From contig WYCW01000004.1 in assembly GCA_011392765.1 (NCBI GenBank), positions 637,846 to 701,845 of the forward strand: 64,000 nt of DNA. Reading direction: 5' to 3'. This DNA comes from Candidatus Thiosymbion ectosymbiont of Catanema sp. Cochon2018. Lineage in GTDB: Bacteria > Pseudomonadota > Gammaproteobacteria > Chromatiales > Chromatiaceae. The notes under the pieces were generated by a model. It did not search any database, was not told where the DNA came from, and saw only the letters and a list, made by a program, of their open reading frames with translations. Of the stretch, positions 56,379 to 64,000 are shown one piece after another. Within the stretch, counting starts at the first letter, position 1. Every line of letters begins with the position of its first letter. A program made the translations under genes and the position numbers.

Positions 56379-57974
56379 TTACATCCCCCACACCCCGATC
56401 CGGTGTTCTCCATACTGCTCTTGCTGAACCAGAACCTTCTCTTCCCAGGACACTTCCAGGGTGCGGTCGAAGACGACCAGACAGCCCTCCTCGGCACCGA
56501 CCCGATCCATGTAATCGGCGGTCTGGGCCAGGCCCTCTGTGATTGTTGTCTCCAGGGATTTGTGCAGGAGCTTGAGCTCGATGACCACCCGTTGTACCGG
56601 GCCATGGAAGCCCCGGCCCTCGTCCAGGGGCCACTGCACCAACAGATCGGTGCGCCGCCGCCCCAGTCCGTATTCCCGGTCGATGCGCCCACCGCTGTTG
56701 ACGATGCGCTGCAGGAACGCCTGCATCAATAATTGGGGACCGGCTTCCTTGTAGTCGAAACGATTCGCCCAACTCTCGCCGTTCTCCCGGAAGAACTGCT
56801 GGAAGGCGTTGAGCAGCTTGGGCAGATCGAGCCGCCCGTCGTCCTTGATATACCAAGCAGTCTCCTGGGGGATCAGGACCTGGGTCGTCCAAGTGAGGGT
56901 ACGTGGGATCACCTCCCGGTAGATGGGATTGGCGATGGCGAGCTGTGGGCGAACCCGGACGAGGCCGAGGTCTTCCACATATTGCAGGTCGTCCTCCGGA
57001 ATCGTGGCGTCTGCTGCCACCGTATCGGCCAGCACCCTGCCGATGACCCGCCGGACACGCGCCTCCTTCAGCTTGTCCCCGAGCTGGTCGAGATGGGTAT
57101 CCCGCCGCTCAATGAGCTGTTCGCGGGCAGCGGCCATTAGACCTAAGCCAATCGGACGACTGCGGTCGCGGCCGACCGCCATTTCAAAACAGGCCTCGTA
57201 GCCGAGGGCACTGACTAGCCACGGCTGGCCGCCGGTCTGCTCGAAGACATAATCGACTACCCCGGTCTCAAAGACTTGCCCGATCTCCTCGGTGTGTTGG
57301 GTATAGAGGGTGGCGACATCTCCGTGGGTGAAGTTTCCCAATCGAAGCGACTTGGATTTGATGTTGAAGGCACTGCCGCCGGTGATGACTTGGTTGTCAC
57401 CGTAATGGATGCGGTAATCCCGCACATCCTGTACCCCGCACAAGAGCACGGTTTGCGGGAAGGCACGAGGACGATCCGGGTAGCCGGCCCGGATTTGGCG
57501 CAGCAGCGAGATCAGGGTGTCCCCCACCAGGGAATCCACCTCATCCAATAACAACACAATCGGACGGTCGTTCTCCTCCGACCAGCGGGAAAGCAACCCC
57601 TGCAAGGCACCAAGGGGACCAAATTCATGGAGCGTCTCATCGACCCATTCCCGCAGCCGTTGATCGCCCAGATGACGACGGGCGTTTTGGGCAATCCCGC
57701 TGATAATCGTGCACATACCTGCTTCCATATTCCCCCGTGCCGCCTGGGCCGGCTCCAGGTTCACATACAGAGCCCTATAGTCTTTTTCGGCGTTGAGCTG
57801 TTCCATCAAGGCCAACAGGCAGGAGGTCTTGCCGGTCTGACGCGGAGCGTGGAGGACGAAATACCGTTTCTCCCGGATCAAACGTCGGATTTCTTCCATG
57901 TCCCAACGCGCTAATGCGGGGACCGTGTAATGTTCGTCCGGTCGGACGGGACCGGCGATATTGAAGGTCTTCAT
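56379..57974 (-). CDS. AAA ATPase with C-terminal PD-(D/E)XK nuclease, paralogue 1
   Basis: This 531-aa protein has an N-terminal ATPase domain: Walker A APRQTGKT (43-50), Walker B IVLLLDEVDSLVG (about 140-152), and a following winged-helix-like region. The C-terminal nuclease-like domain has Asp in RRTDLLVQW, Glu-x-Lys in VVIELKLLHKS and Gln in QTADYMD. AAGGAGG lies just before the ATG. Such proteins are numerous in sulfur bacteria and some symbionts; roles in defence or mobile DNA are proposed but not settled. A near-identical architecture lies upstream at 58436. The 3' flank (56290-56378) matches 58366-58437, so gene and flank were duplicated together. Confidence 0.85.
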   Translation of the reverse strand: MKTFNIAGPVRPDEHYTVPALARWDMEEIRRLIREKRYFVLHAPRQTGKTSCLLALMEQLNAEKDYRALYVNLEPAQAARGNMEAGMCTIISGIAQNARRHLGDQRLREWVDETLHEFGPLGALQGLLSRWSEENDRPIVLLLDEVDSLVGDTLISLLRQIRAGYPDRPRAFPQTVLLCGVQDVRDYRIHYGDNQVITGGSAFNIKSKSLRLGNFTHGDVATLYTQHTEEIGQVFETGVVDYVFEQTGGQPWLVSALGYEACFEMAVGRDRSRPIGLGLMAAAREQLIERRDTHLDQLGDKLKEARVRRVIGRVLADTVAADATIPEDDLQYVEDLGLVRVRPQLAIANPIYREVIPRTLTWTTQVLIPQETAWYIKDDGRLDLPKLLNAFQQFFRENGESWANRFDYKEAGPQLLMQAFLQRIVNSGGRIDREYGLGRRRTDLLVQWPLDEGRGFHGPVQRVVIELKLLHKSLETTITEGLAQTADYMDRVGAEEGCLVVFDRTLEVSWEEKVLVQQEQYGEHRIGVWGM

Positions 57975-58435
57975 GAATCCTCCTTAGGGGCTGTCGACAT
58001 AATCGTGGCGCCAACCGCTGATAGGATAGGATTAATAGGATTTCCAGAGAGAAAATAGGGACAGACCACGCTTTTTGTTATCATTTTTCATGGATCATGC
58101 GCCTGACATTCGGCTGCAAGCGATCCCATGCTACAATTCGGGTCCTCAGTAACTTTCAAGCTCAGTGCCACACGGCATTGGGCGCCCGAGCCAAGCCGTC
58201 AGGCCAGTAATGCCATTACGAAGGGGGAGACCAAATCAATGTCTAATCACAGCGGTAGCTATAAGCAAAAGCTGAACGGTTACGATGCGGTTCGCTACGG
58301 GTGTCCTTGCCCGCTTAGCTCACCGCATCCTACGGCTTTGCCCAGTCTGCTCGCTTCTTCTTTTCCCGGTAGGCCTGTTTACCAGGCACTACTCATAAGC
58401 TGACTTCTTCCATCACTCATCACAGAGGCATCGGC
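57975..58435. other. Gap between the two AAA genes
   Basis: No gene. It has a GACCACGCTTTTTGTTATCA tail (also near 50820), a GATGCGGTTCGCTACGGG-type intergenic palindrome (about 58278-58335) and the duplicated 3' flank of the AAA gene (58366-58435). Confidence 0.6.
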
Positions 58436-60034
58436 TCATATCCCCCACACCCCGATCCGGTGCTCCCCATACCGCTCTTGCCTGACAAAGATCTTTTCTT
58501 CCCACGGCACCTCCGGGGTGCGATCGAACACAATCAGATAGCCCTCGTCGGTGCCGACCCGGTCCATGTAATCGGCGGTCTGAGAAAGGCCCTCCGCGAT
58601 CGTTGCTTCCAGGGATTTGTGCAGGATCTTGAGCTCGATGACTACCCGTTGGACCGGGCCGCGGAAACCTTGGCTTTCATCCAGAGGCCACTGCACCAAC
58701 AGGTCGGTGCGCCGACGCCCCAGCCCGTACTCGCGGTCGATGCGCCCGCCGCTGTTGACGATGCGCTGCAGGAACGCCTGCATCAACAACTGCGGGCCGG
58801 CCTCTTTGTAGTCGAACCGTTCGATCCAGATCTCGCCGTTCTCCCGGAAGAACTGCTGGAAGCCGTTCAGCAGCTTGGGGAAATCCAGGCGTCCGTCCTT
58901 GCCCACATACCAGGCGGTTTCCTGCGGGATTCGGGTCTGGGCAATCCAGGTCAAAGCACGTGGGATGATTTCCCGGTAGATGGGATTGGCGATCTCGACC
59001 TGCGGGCGGGTGTGGATCAGTCCCAGATCCTGCACATAGAGCTGGTCGTCCTCGCTGGGCAGAGTTGCTCCGGGTTCGATAGTGCCGCTCAATAGCTCGC
59101 TGATAATCCGATGTACCCGAGGCTCCCGCAACTTGTCGGTCAGTTGGTCGAGGTGGGTATCCCGCCGCTCGATGAGTTTTTCACGGGCATCGGCCATGGT
59201 CGTCAGGCTGATCGGCCGGCTGCGATCGCGGCCGGTTTTCATTTCAAAACAGGCCTCGTAGCCGAGGGCATTGACCAGCCAGGGCTGGCCGCCGGTCTGC
59301 GCGAAGACATACTCGATTACCCCGGTCTCAAAGACTTGCCCGGTCTCCTCGGTGTGTTGGGCATAGAGGGTGGCGACATCTCCATGGCTGAAGTTTCCTA
59401 AGCGCAGGGATTTGGATTTGATGTTGAAGGCACTGCCGCCGGTGATGACCTGGTTATCGCCATTATGGATGCGGTAATCCCGTACATCTCGCACCCCGCA
59501 TAGCAGAACCGTCTGGGGAAAGGCATCGGGGCGGTCCGGGTAGCCGGCCCGGATCTGGCGCAGCAGGGAAATCAAAGTATCCCCTACCAGGCTATCCACC
59601 TCGTCCAAGAGCAAGACCAGGGGCCTCTCGAGCCGCCGGCACCAGCGACGCAGCCCTTCCCGGAGCAGACTGCCGGCGGCGTGAGTGACAATAATCTCCC
59701 GGGCAATTTCCGGCAGGAGCCGATCGGCCAGGTATTCATCGGCACTGGCGACCAGGGCGTCCAGGATGATCCGCATGCCTGCTTCCAGATTCCCCCGCAC
59801 CGCCTGGGCCGGCTCCAGGTTTACATAGAGGGCCGTATAGTCTGCCTCCGCGTTGAGTTGTTCCATCAGGGCCAATAGGCAGCTGGTCTTGCCGGTCTGG
59901 CGCGGGGCATGGAGGACGAAGTAACGTTCCTCTGCAATCAAGCGGTGGATTTCGTCCGTATCCCAACGCGACAGCGGAGGAATGCTGTAATGTTTGTCCA
60001 GCCTGGTAGGGCCGGCGGTATTGAAGGTTTTCAT
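58436..60034 (-). CDS. AAA ATPase with C-terminal PD-(D/E)XK nuclease, paralogue 2
   Basis: This 532-aa protein is similar along nearly its whole length to the gene at 56379, including Walker A APRQTGKT, LVLLLDEVDSLVG, RRTDLLVQWPLDES and VVIELKILHKS. The main difference is the segment before Walker B (about residues 88-135), which is quite unlike its neighbour. That suggests the variable part of the family or recombination between paralogues. The ribosome site is weak. It lies on the same strand, about 460 bp upstream of its sister. Confidence 0.85.
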   Translation of the reverse strand: MKTFNTAGPTRLDKHYSIPPLSRWDTDEIHRLIAEERYFVLHAPRQTGKTSCLLALMEQLNAEADYTALYVNLEPAQAVRGNLEAGMRIILDALVASADEYLADRLLPEIAREIIVTHAAGSLLREGLRRWCRRLERPLVLLLDEVDSLVGDTLISLLRQIRAGYPDRPDAFPQTVLLCGVRDVRDYRIHNGDNQVITGGSAFNIKSKSLRLGNFSHGDVATLYAQHTEETGQVFETGVIEYVFAQTGGQPWLVNALGYEACFEMKTGRDRSRPISLTTMADAREKLIERRDTHLDQLTDKLREPRVHRIISELLSGTIEPGATLPSEDDQLYVQDLGLIHTRPQVEIANPIYREIIPRALTWIAQTRIPQETAWYVGKDGRLDFPKLLNGFQQFFRENGEIWIERFDYKEAGPQLLMQAFLQRIVNSGGRIDREYGLGRRRTDLLVQWPLDESQGFRGPVQRVVIELKILHKSLEATIAEGLSQTADYMDRVGTDEGYLIVFDRTPEVPWEEKIFVRQERYGEHRIGVWGI

Positions 60035-60069
60035 GAGTTATACAGGATTATTTTTCCGAAAGGGAAAAG

Positions 60070-60146
60070 TTAGCCGCAAATCAACGCAAATGGACGCAAA
60101 TGATTCGTGAATTGATTTGCGTTGATTCGCGTTCATTTGCGGCAAA
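60070..60146. repeat. Palindromic repeat of GCAAAT words
   Basis: AGCCGCAAATCAACGCAAAT and its inverse form the arms. It has the same build as the ACGAAT, ACGGAT and GCAGAT families elsewhere in the window but with a different word. Confidence 0.8.
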
Positions 60147-60164
60147 AAAAATTCCAACGGAAAT

Positions 60165-60283
60165 CACCTTACATCCCCCACACCCCGATCCGGTGTTTCC
60201 CACATTCGGGCAGCCGGCCCGGGTCTGGCGCAGCAGCGAGATCAGGGTATCTCCCACCAGGCTATCCACCTCGTCCGGTACAT
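60165..60283 (-). pseudogene. Remnant of a further AAA/PD-(D/E)XK gene
   Basis: Two short pieces of the family are fused: the 3' end (about 60165-60205) and the segment just after Walker B (DEVDSLVGDTLISLLRQ, about 60215-60283). About 1 kb between them is missing. It is directly upstream of paralogue 2. A GTAGGCTGGGTT repeat follows at 60355-60395. Confidence 0.8.
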
Positions 60284-60439
60284 GAATCCTCCTGCGGGTG
60301 CAACTTCTTCCCACAACCGGAACGCTGAGAGACTGTCTAAAAAGGGATCGTAGGCCGTAGGCTGGGTTGCGGCCAGGGACGGCCAAAACCCAGCAATAAT
60401 CTGCGTCCGAGCCACCCAAGACGGTCAGGAACCGGCGAT

Positions 60440-61948
60440 CTACTCATGGTATTCCTGTTCAGTATTGATGGCCCAGAGGTCGTGGTGTTCGCCGAACAGG
60501 AGCATGCGGACGGCATACATCCCGGTCAGCATGGAATGGTCCATGTTGTTGTAACGATGGAGGCCGTTGCGACCGACGGCGCGCAGGTTTTCCAGCCCGT
60601 CGCAGAAGTCTCGCACCTGGGCAAGGTTGGCCTCATACTTGCTGTCGTAGACGGGATAGGCATCGGCGATGCGATAGACTTGGCCGTCGATCACCTTGCT
60701 GGCCGGCGCTAGGCCAATGGCCTCGAGCTCGCGGCCGGCCAGGGCGATCAGCTCGGTATCGTCCATGCGCCAGAGCGCATCATTCCGGTTGCAGAAATAC
60801 TCGAGACCAAGGCCGGACGTGGTTTCGTTCGCCACCATGGCTCGGCTCCAGTTCTTGTAATTCTGGATGCGGGCCACCCGGACCCCCGGTTCGTGCACAT
60901 AGAGCCAGTTGTCGGAAAACAGGTCAGTCGCGTCCACGATCAGGCAGACAGTAAGAAACCCCCGGTATTTGAGCTCCCCGGCAGCCGCCAGCACTGGTGG
61001 CGGTGGCGGCGGGTCCAGTTTTCCTATCAGCTCGGGTAGCGGCATGCTGGACACGAACAGCCCGGCGGCGATCGAATACTCACGTTCCCCTTCGCGCACC
61101 ACAATCCTGTCGATGTGCATCCCGTTTCTATGCACACGAACCACATCCGTATTCATGCGTACCTCTCCGCCCCCGCCGTGGATCCGCCGGCGTGCCGCCT
61201 CCCACATCATGCCCGGGCCGAGGCGCGGATAGTGAAATTGCTCGACGAGCGTAGTGACCCGGGTGCCGGTCTTGCGGACCAGGTTCTTCATCATCACCCA
61301 CAGCGACAGATCCTTGATGCGTTGCGCTGCCCATTCGGCGCGTAGCTCGGTACAGGGGATGCCCCAGACCTTTTCCGTATAGGTCTTGAAAAAGCGCTCG
61401 AACAGACGCCTGCCGAAGGCATTGGTCACCCACTGCTCGAAGGTCTCCACCCGTCGGTAGGGAAACGACTGCCAGTACAGATAGCTGGCCAGGACCCGAA
61501 CGCTCTCCTGTGGCCCTAAGCCCACCAGGGTATTCCATAATCGCGGTGGATAGGCGAAGAACCGACGCCGGTAGAAGATTCTGGAAAGCCGCGGTCGCAA
61601 CAGGAGCTCTTCGCCGAGCAGGTCTTGCCACATCTCGTTGACAGTGTCCGACTTGGTGAAGAAACGGTGTCCTCCCATGTCGAAGTTGAATCCCTGGTAG
61701 GATTCGGTGCGGGCGAGCCCGCCGACGATCGGGGCCTTTTCCAGCACCAGGGGGACGTGGCTGTGCCGGACGAGCTCCAGGGCTGCCGCCAGTCCCGCCG
61801 GCCCGGCCCCGATGACGATGCAGTCGGCCGACTGGTCGGCATCCGGGACTGGTTTATCTCCGGCCCCATCGGTCGTCGGCTCCCACGGGCGCATTACTGT
61901 TACCGGATCAATGGCCGCATCCGGAGACGGGTCTTCAATCTCTGCCAT
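60440..61948 (-). CDS. FAD-dependent oxidoreductase, UDP-galactopyranose-mutase-like
   Basis: This protein of about 502 aa has the N-terminal motif VIGAGPAGLAAALELV, then LEKAPIVGGLARTESYQGFN and GGHRFF, as in amine-oxidase/UDP-galactopyranose-mutase-type flavoproteins of polysaccharide clusters. Later blocks are TYTEKVWGIPCTELRAEWAA and the C-terminal NMDHSMLTGMYAV. I take the ATG at 61948 ([10 protein letters not shown]); the frame is open to 62167, and an ATG at 61894 is also possible. It overlaps the glycosyltransferase gene by about 49 bases. It probably acts on a lipid-linked or nucleotide sugar; the exact reaction is unknown. Confidence 0.75.
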   Translation of the reverse strand: MAEIEDPSPDAAIDPVTVMRPWEPTTDGAGDKPVPDADQSADCIVIGAGPAGLAAALELVRHSHVPLVLEKAPIVGGLARTESYQGFNFDMGGHRFFTKSDTVNEMWQDLLGEELLLRPRLSRIFYRRRFFAYPPRLWNTLVGLGPQESVRVLASYLYWQSFPYRRVETFEQWVTNAFGRRLFERFFKTYTEKVWGIPCTELRAEWAAQRIKDLSLWVMMKNLVRKTGTRVTTLVEQFHYPRLGPGMMWEAARRRIHGGGGEVRMNTDVVRVHRNGMHIDRIVVREGEREYSIAAGLFVSSMPLPELIGKLDPPPPPPVLAAAGELKYRGFLTVCLIVDATDLFSDNWLYVHEPGVRVARIQNYKNWSRAMVANETTSGLGLEYFCNRNDALWRMDDTELIALAGRELEAIGLAPASKVIDGQVYRIADAYPVYDSKYEANLAQVRDFCDGLENLRAVGRNGLHRYNNMDHSMLTGMYAVRMLLFGEHHDLWAINTEQEYHE

Positions 61949-62937
61949 CCAAAGCCGATGACACCGAGGACGAAACCCAAACCGCTGTTGAAGTGATAGA
62001 ACCAGTGCAGGGGAACGGCGGCCAGCGCCAACCCCCAACCCCGTTGGACATGGAGGAAGCGAAAGAAATCGAGATTGACCCCGACGAACAGACCCAGTGC
62101 CGGCAATACCACCAGCAACGCCTGGGGCCATACGAGCGCCGCGAGCAAGGCTGCCGGCAACAACCAAGCCAGGGCCACGGAGACCCGCTGTCCCCAGCCC
62201 AGGCTGAAATCGGTCGGCATTTCCGTGTGGGTGAGGATCAGACGGGTCCAGGGGATGGCGCGCACGAACAAATCGGTGCGGGCCATGGAGCCGAACGACC
62301 AGCGCCTGAGATGTTTGCCCTGCACCCTGCGGTCGAGCCGGATCGAGTAGCCCGCATCGCGTAGCCGGTAGCCCAATTCGACATCCTCGATGGCCCGATT
62401 GAACTCGGCCACGTCGAATCCCCCAAGCGCATCGAAGGTGGATTTCCTGACGGCACCGAGTCCGGTCCAGAAGTGCGACGCCTGCTCCGGGGCGTGCTGG
62501 TGCACATAATAATGCAACAGGTTGCGGTACTCGCTGACCGGATTGCGTGCCTCCGGCTCGCTGTCGTAGGAACCGATGACAGCGGTGCAGTCCGGATCTT
62601 CGGCAAAATGCCGCGCCAACCGGCCCAGGGCGTCCGGCGCCACCGCTACATCGGCATCGACGAAGACCAGGACCTCACCACCGGCGTGGGCGGCACCCAG
62701 ATTACGGGTCACGCCGGGCCCCGCGTTGATTTTAGCGGTAATCACCTCGACCCCCGGCCGGGAGGCCACCGCCACGGAGCGATCCTGCGAGGCATCGTCC
62801 ACCACGATGACTTCGTCCGGGGGAACCCGGCTGTGTTCCAACAGGGCGTCGAGGCAACCACCCAAGGTCTCCGCCGCATTGAAACAAGGTATGAGCACCG
62901 ACAGGCTGACGCCGGGCGGAGGAGTGATCTTAGGCAT
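61900..62937 (-). CDS. Family 2 glycosyltransferase with membrane segments
   Basis: This 345-aa protein starts with a GT-A fold: [30 protein letters not shown], the metal-binding DAD in [11 protein letters not shown] and the acceptor-side ED in [16 protein letters not shown]. It then has several C-terminal membrane helices ([40 protein letters not shown]). It overlaps the UXS gene by eight bases and the oxidoreductase gene by about 49, so the three are one operon. It probably adds a sugar to a lipid carrier or a membrane-bound glycan. Confidence 0.87.
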   Translation of the reverse strand: MPKITPPPGVSLSVLIPCFNAAETLGGCLDALLEHSRVPPDEVIVVDDASQDRSVAVASRPGVEVITAKINAGPGVTRNLGAAHAGGEVLVFVDADVAVAPDALGRLARHFAEDPDCTAVIGSYDSEPEARNPVSEYRNLLHYYVHQHAPEQASHFWTGLGAVRKSTFDALGGFDVAEFNRAIEDVELGYRLRDAGYSIRLDRRVQGKHLRRWSFGSMARTDLFVRAIPWTRLILTHTEMPTDFSLGWGQRVSVALAWLLPAALLAALVWPQALLVVLPALGLFVGVNLDFFRFLHVQRGWGLALAAVPLHWFYHFNSGLGFVLGVIGFGWQRLKTRLRMRPLIR

Positions 62938-63910
62938 GGTCGAAGAGGAGCTGTTTGAAATACCCGATGGTCCGGTGCAACCCTTCCTCCAGCGTCACCT
63001 TGGGCTCCCATCCCAGGTGTTCCCGAGCGCGGGCGATATCCGGCCGGCGTCGGATCGGGTCGTCGGGAGGTAAGGGACGGAACACCAGCTTGGAGCCGGA
63101 GTTGGTGAGCCGGATGACCTGCTCCGCCAACTGACCGATCGTGACCTCCTGGGGATCTCCGAGATTGAGCGGACCCGGAAAACCGGGTGCGCCGTCTTCA
63201 CCTGATGGCAGGTCCATGAAACCCAGGATGCCGTCTACCATATCACCGACATAGCAAAAGCTACGGGTCTGCCCACCGTCGCCATACAAGGTGATGTCAT
63301 GGCCCTGCAACGCCTGCATGATGAAGTTGCTCACCACCCGGCCGTCGTTCGGGTGCATCCGCGGGCCATAGGTGTTGAAGATGCGCGCCACCCTGATGTC
63401 AAGCCCGTGTTGGCGATGGTAGTCGAAGAATAAGGTCTCGGCACAGCGTTTGCCTTCATCGTAGCAGCTTCTTATCCCCACCGGATTCACGTTACCCCAA
63501 TAGGCCTCGGTCTGCGGGTGTACGCTCGGGTTGCCATAGACCTCGCTGGTACTGGCCTGGAAGATCCGCGCACCTAACCGCTTTGCCAGACCGAGCATGT
63601 TAATCGCCCCGTGCACGCTTGTCTTGGTGGTCTGCACCGGATCCTGTTGGTAATGGACGGGACTGGCCGGACAGGCCAGGTTGTAGATCAGATCCACCTC
63701 CACATAGAGCGGGAAGGTAATGTCGTGCCGCAGAAACTCGAAGCGTGGATGGGAGCGCACATGCTCGAGATTGCGCTTGGAGCCGGTAAACAGGTTGTCC
63801 GCACAGATCACCTCGTCCCCGCGTGCCAGCAGCCGGTCGATGAGATGGGAACCCAGGAATCCCGCACCTCCGGTGACCAGGATCCGCTTCCGTTCAATGT
63901 AATTCCGCAT
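62930..63910 (-). CDS. UDP-glucuronate decarboxylase (UDP-xylose synthase)
   Basis: This protein of about 326 aa is an extended SDR with the NAD motif [11 protein letters not shown], the acid-binding [10 protein letters not shown], and Tyr-x-x-x-Lys in [13 protein letters not shown], which is the signature of UDP-glucuronate decarboxylases. [20 protein letters not shown] is also typical. It would make UDP-xylose for the glycosyltransferase next to it. The ATG at 63910 (MRNYIERKR) is chosen; a TTG five codons upstream is less likely. The 90 bp to the right edge is A/T-rich and may hold the promoter. Confidence 0.9.
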   Translation of the reverse strand: MRNYIERKRILVTGGAGFLGSHLIDRLLARGDEVICADNLFTGSKRNLEHVRSHPRFEFLRHDITFPLYVEVDLIYNLACPASPVHYQQDPVQTTKTSVHGAINMLGLAKRLGARIFQASTSEVYGNPSVHPQTEAYWGNVNPVGIRSCYDEGKRCAETLFFDYHRQHGLDIRVARIFNTYGPRMHPNDGRVVSNFIMQALQGHDITLYGDGGQTRSFCYVGDMVDGILGFMDLPSGEDGAPGFPGPLNLGDPQEVTIGQLAEQVIRLTNSGSKLVFRPLPPDDPIRRRPDIARAREHLGWEPKVTLEEGLHRTIGYFKQLLFDHA

Positions 63911-64000
63911 TGTATTCTCTTGCAATAGAGTTGTTCCGTTTGCTTAATTTGTTAACTTTTTGATTTCCAATACATTTTCATATTCCATGGGCTGGCTGAA

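Overview
The window looks like a chromosomal segment of a GC-rich gammaproteobacterium that stores polyhydroxyalkanoate (PHA) and carries many mobile elements. The class III PHA synthase pair (phaE-phaC) is typical of purple sulfur bacteria and relatives. Together with the paired CaiB-type CoA-transferases, the haemagglutinin/CHAT locus, dispersed palindromic repeats and AAA/PD-(D/E)XK genes, it suggests a Chromatiales-like sulfur bacterium or a marine symbiont (for example a Kentron-like lineage). That placement is inference only.

Region 1 (about 1-19950, all minus strand) is a prodigiosin-type biosynthetic cluster. In transcription order it reads pigA, an extra SAM methyltransferase, a DoxX-like membrane protein, pigB, pigC, pigD, pigE, pigF, pigG, pigH, pigI. 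This is the gene order of the Serratia pig operon, and the next gene (expected pigJ) would start at the left edge. The bipyrrole branch (A, F, G, H, I) and the monopyrrole branch (B, D, E) are both present, with the condensing enzyme PigC. A duplicated promoter/leader of about 235 bp precedes both pigC and pigD-I. Repeat-rich gaps separate B/C and C/D.

Region 2 (20-24 kb) is a mobile-element nest: an IS5-family element inside an IS481-family integrase remnant fused to a 3' fragment of rpoC, followed by a lipoprotein and a CoA-binding protein.

Region 3 (24-33.8 kb, minus) is a three-gene operon: a large two-partner-secretion haemagglutinin-like exoprotein, an Rpn-type nuclease and a CHAT-domain lipoprotein.

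Region 4 (34-44 kb) is carbon metabolism: an alpha/beta hydrolase, two CaiB/BaiF CoA-transferases flanked by a direct repeat, a SulP transporter, an SDR, and phaE-phaC. A thiolase and its OB-fold/Zn-ribbon partner lie further on at 46.6-48.3 kb.

Region 5 (44.4-55.5 kb) holds scattered integron recombination sites (attC) with no integrase in view (a CALIN-type array). Its cassettes carry methyltransferases, tiny membrane proteins, a GDSL hydrolase and DUF6338-like proteins, mixed with IS66, IS1 and IS1595 remains and several MITEs. Next come a toxin-antitoxin relic with a PIN/Rpn chimera (55.6-56.1 kb) and two tandem AAA-ATPase/PD-(D/E)XK paralogues with two decayed relatives (56.4-60.3 kb).

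Region 6 (60.4-63.9 kb, minus) is a surface-polysaccharide set: UDP-glucuronate decarboxylase, family 2 glycosyltransferase and an FAD oxidoreductase. No rRNA, tRNA or CRISPR was seen.
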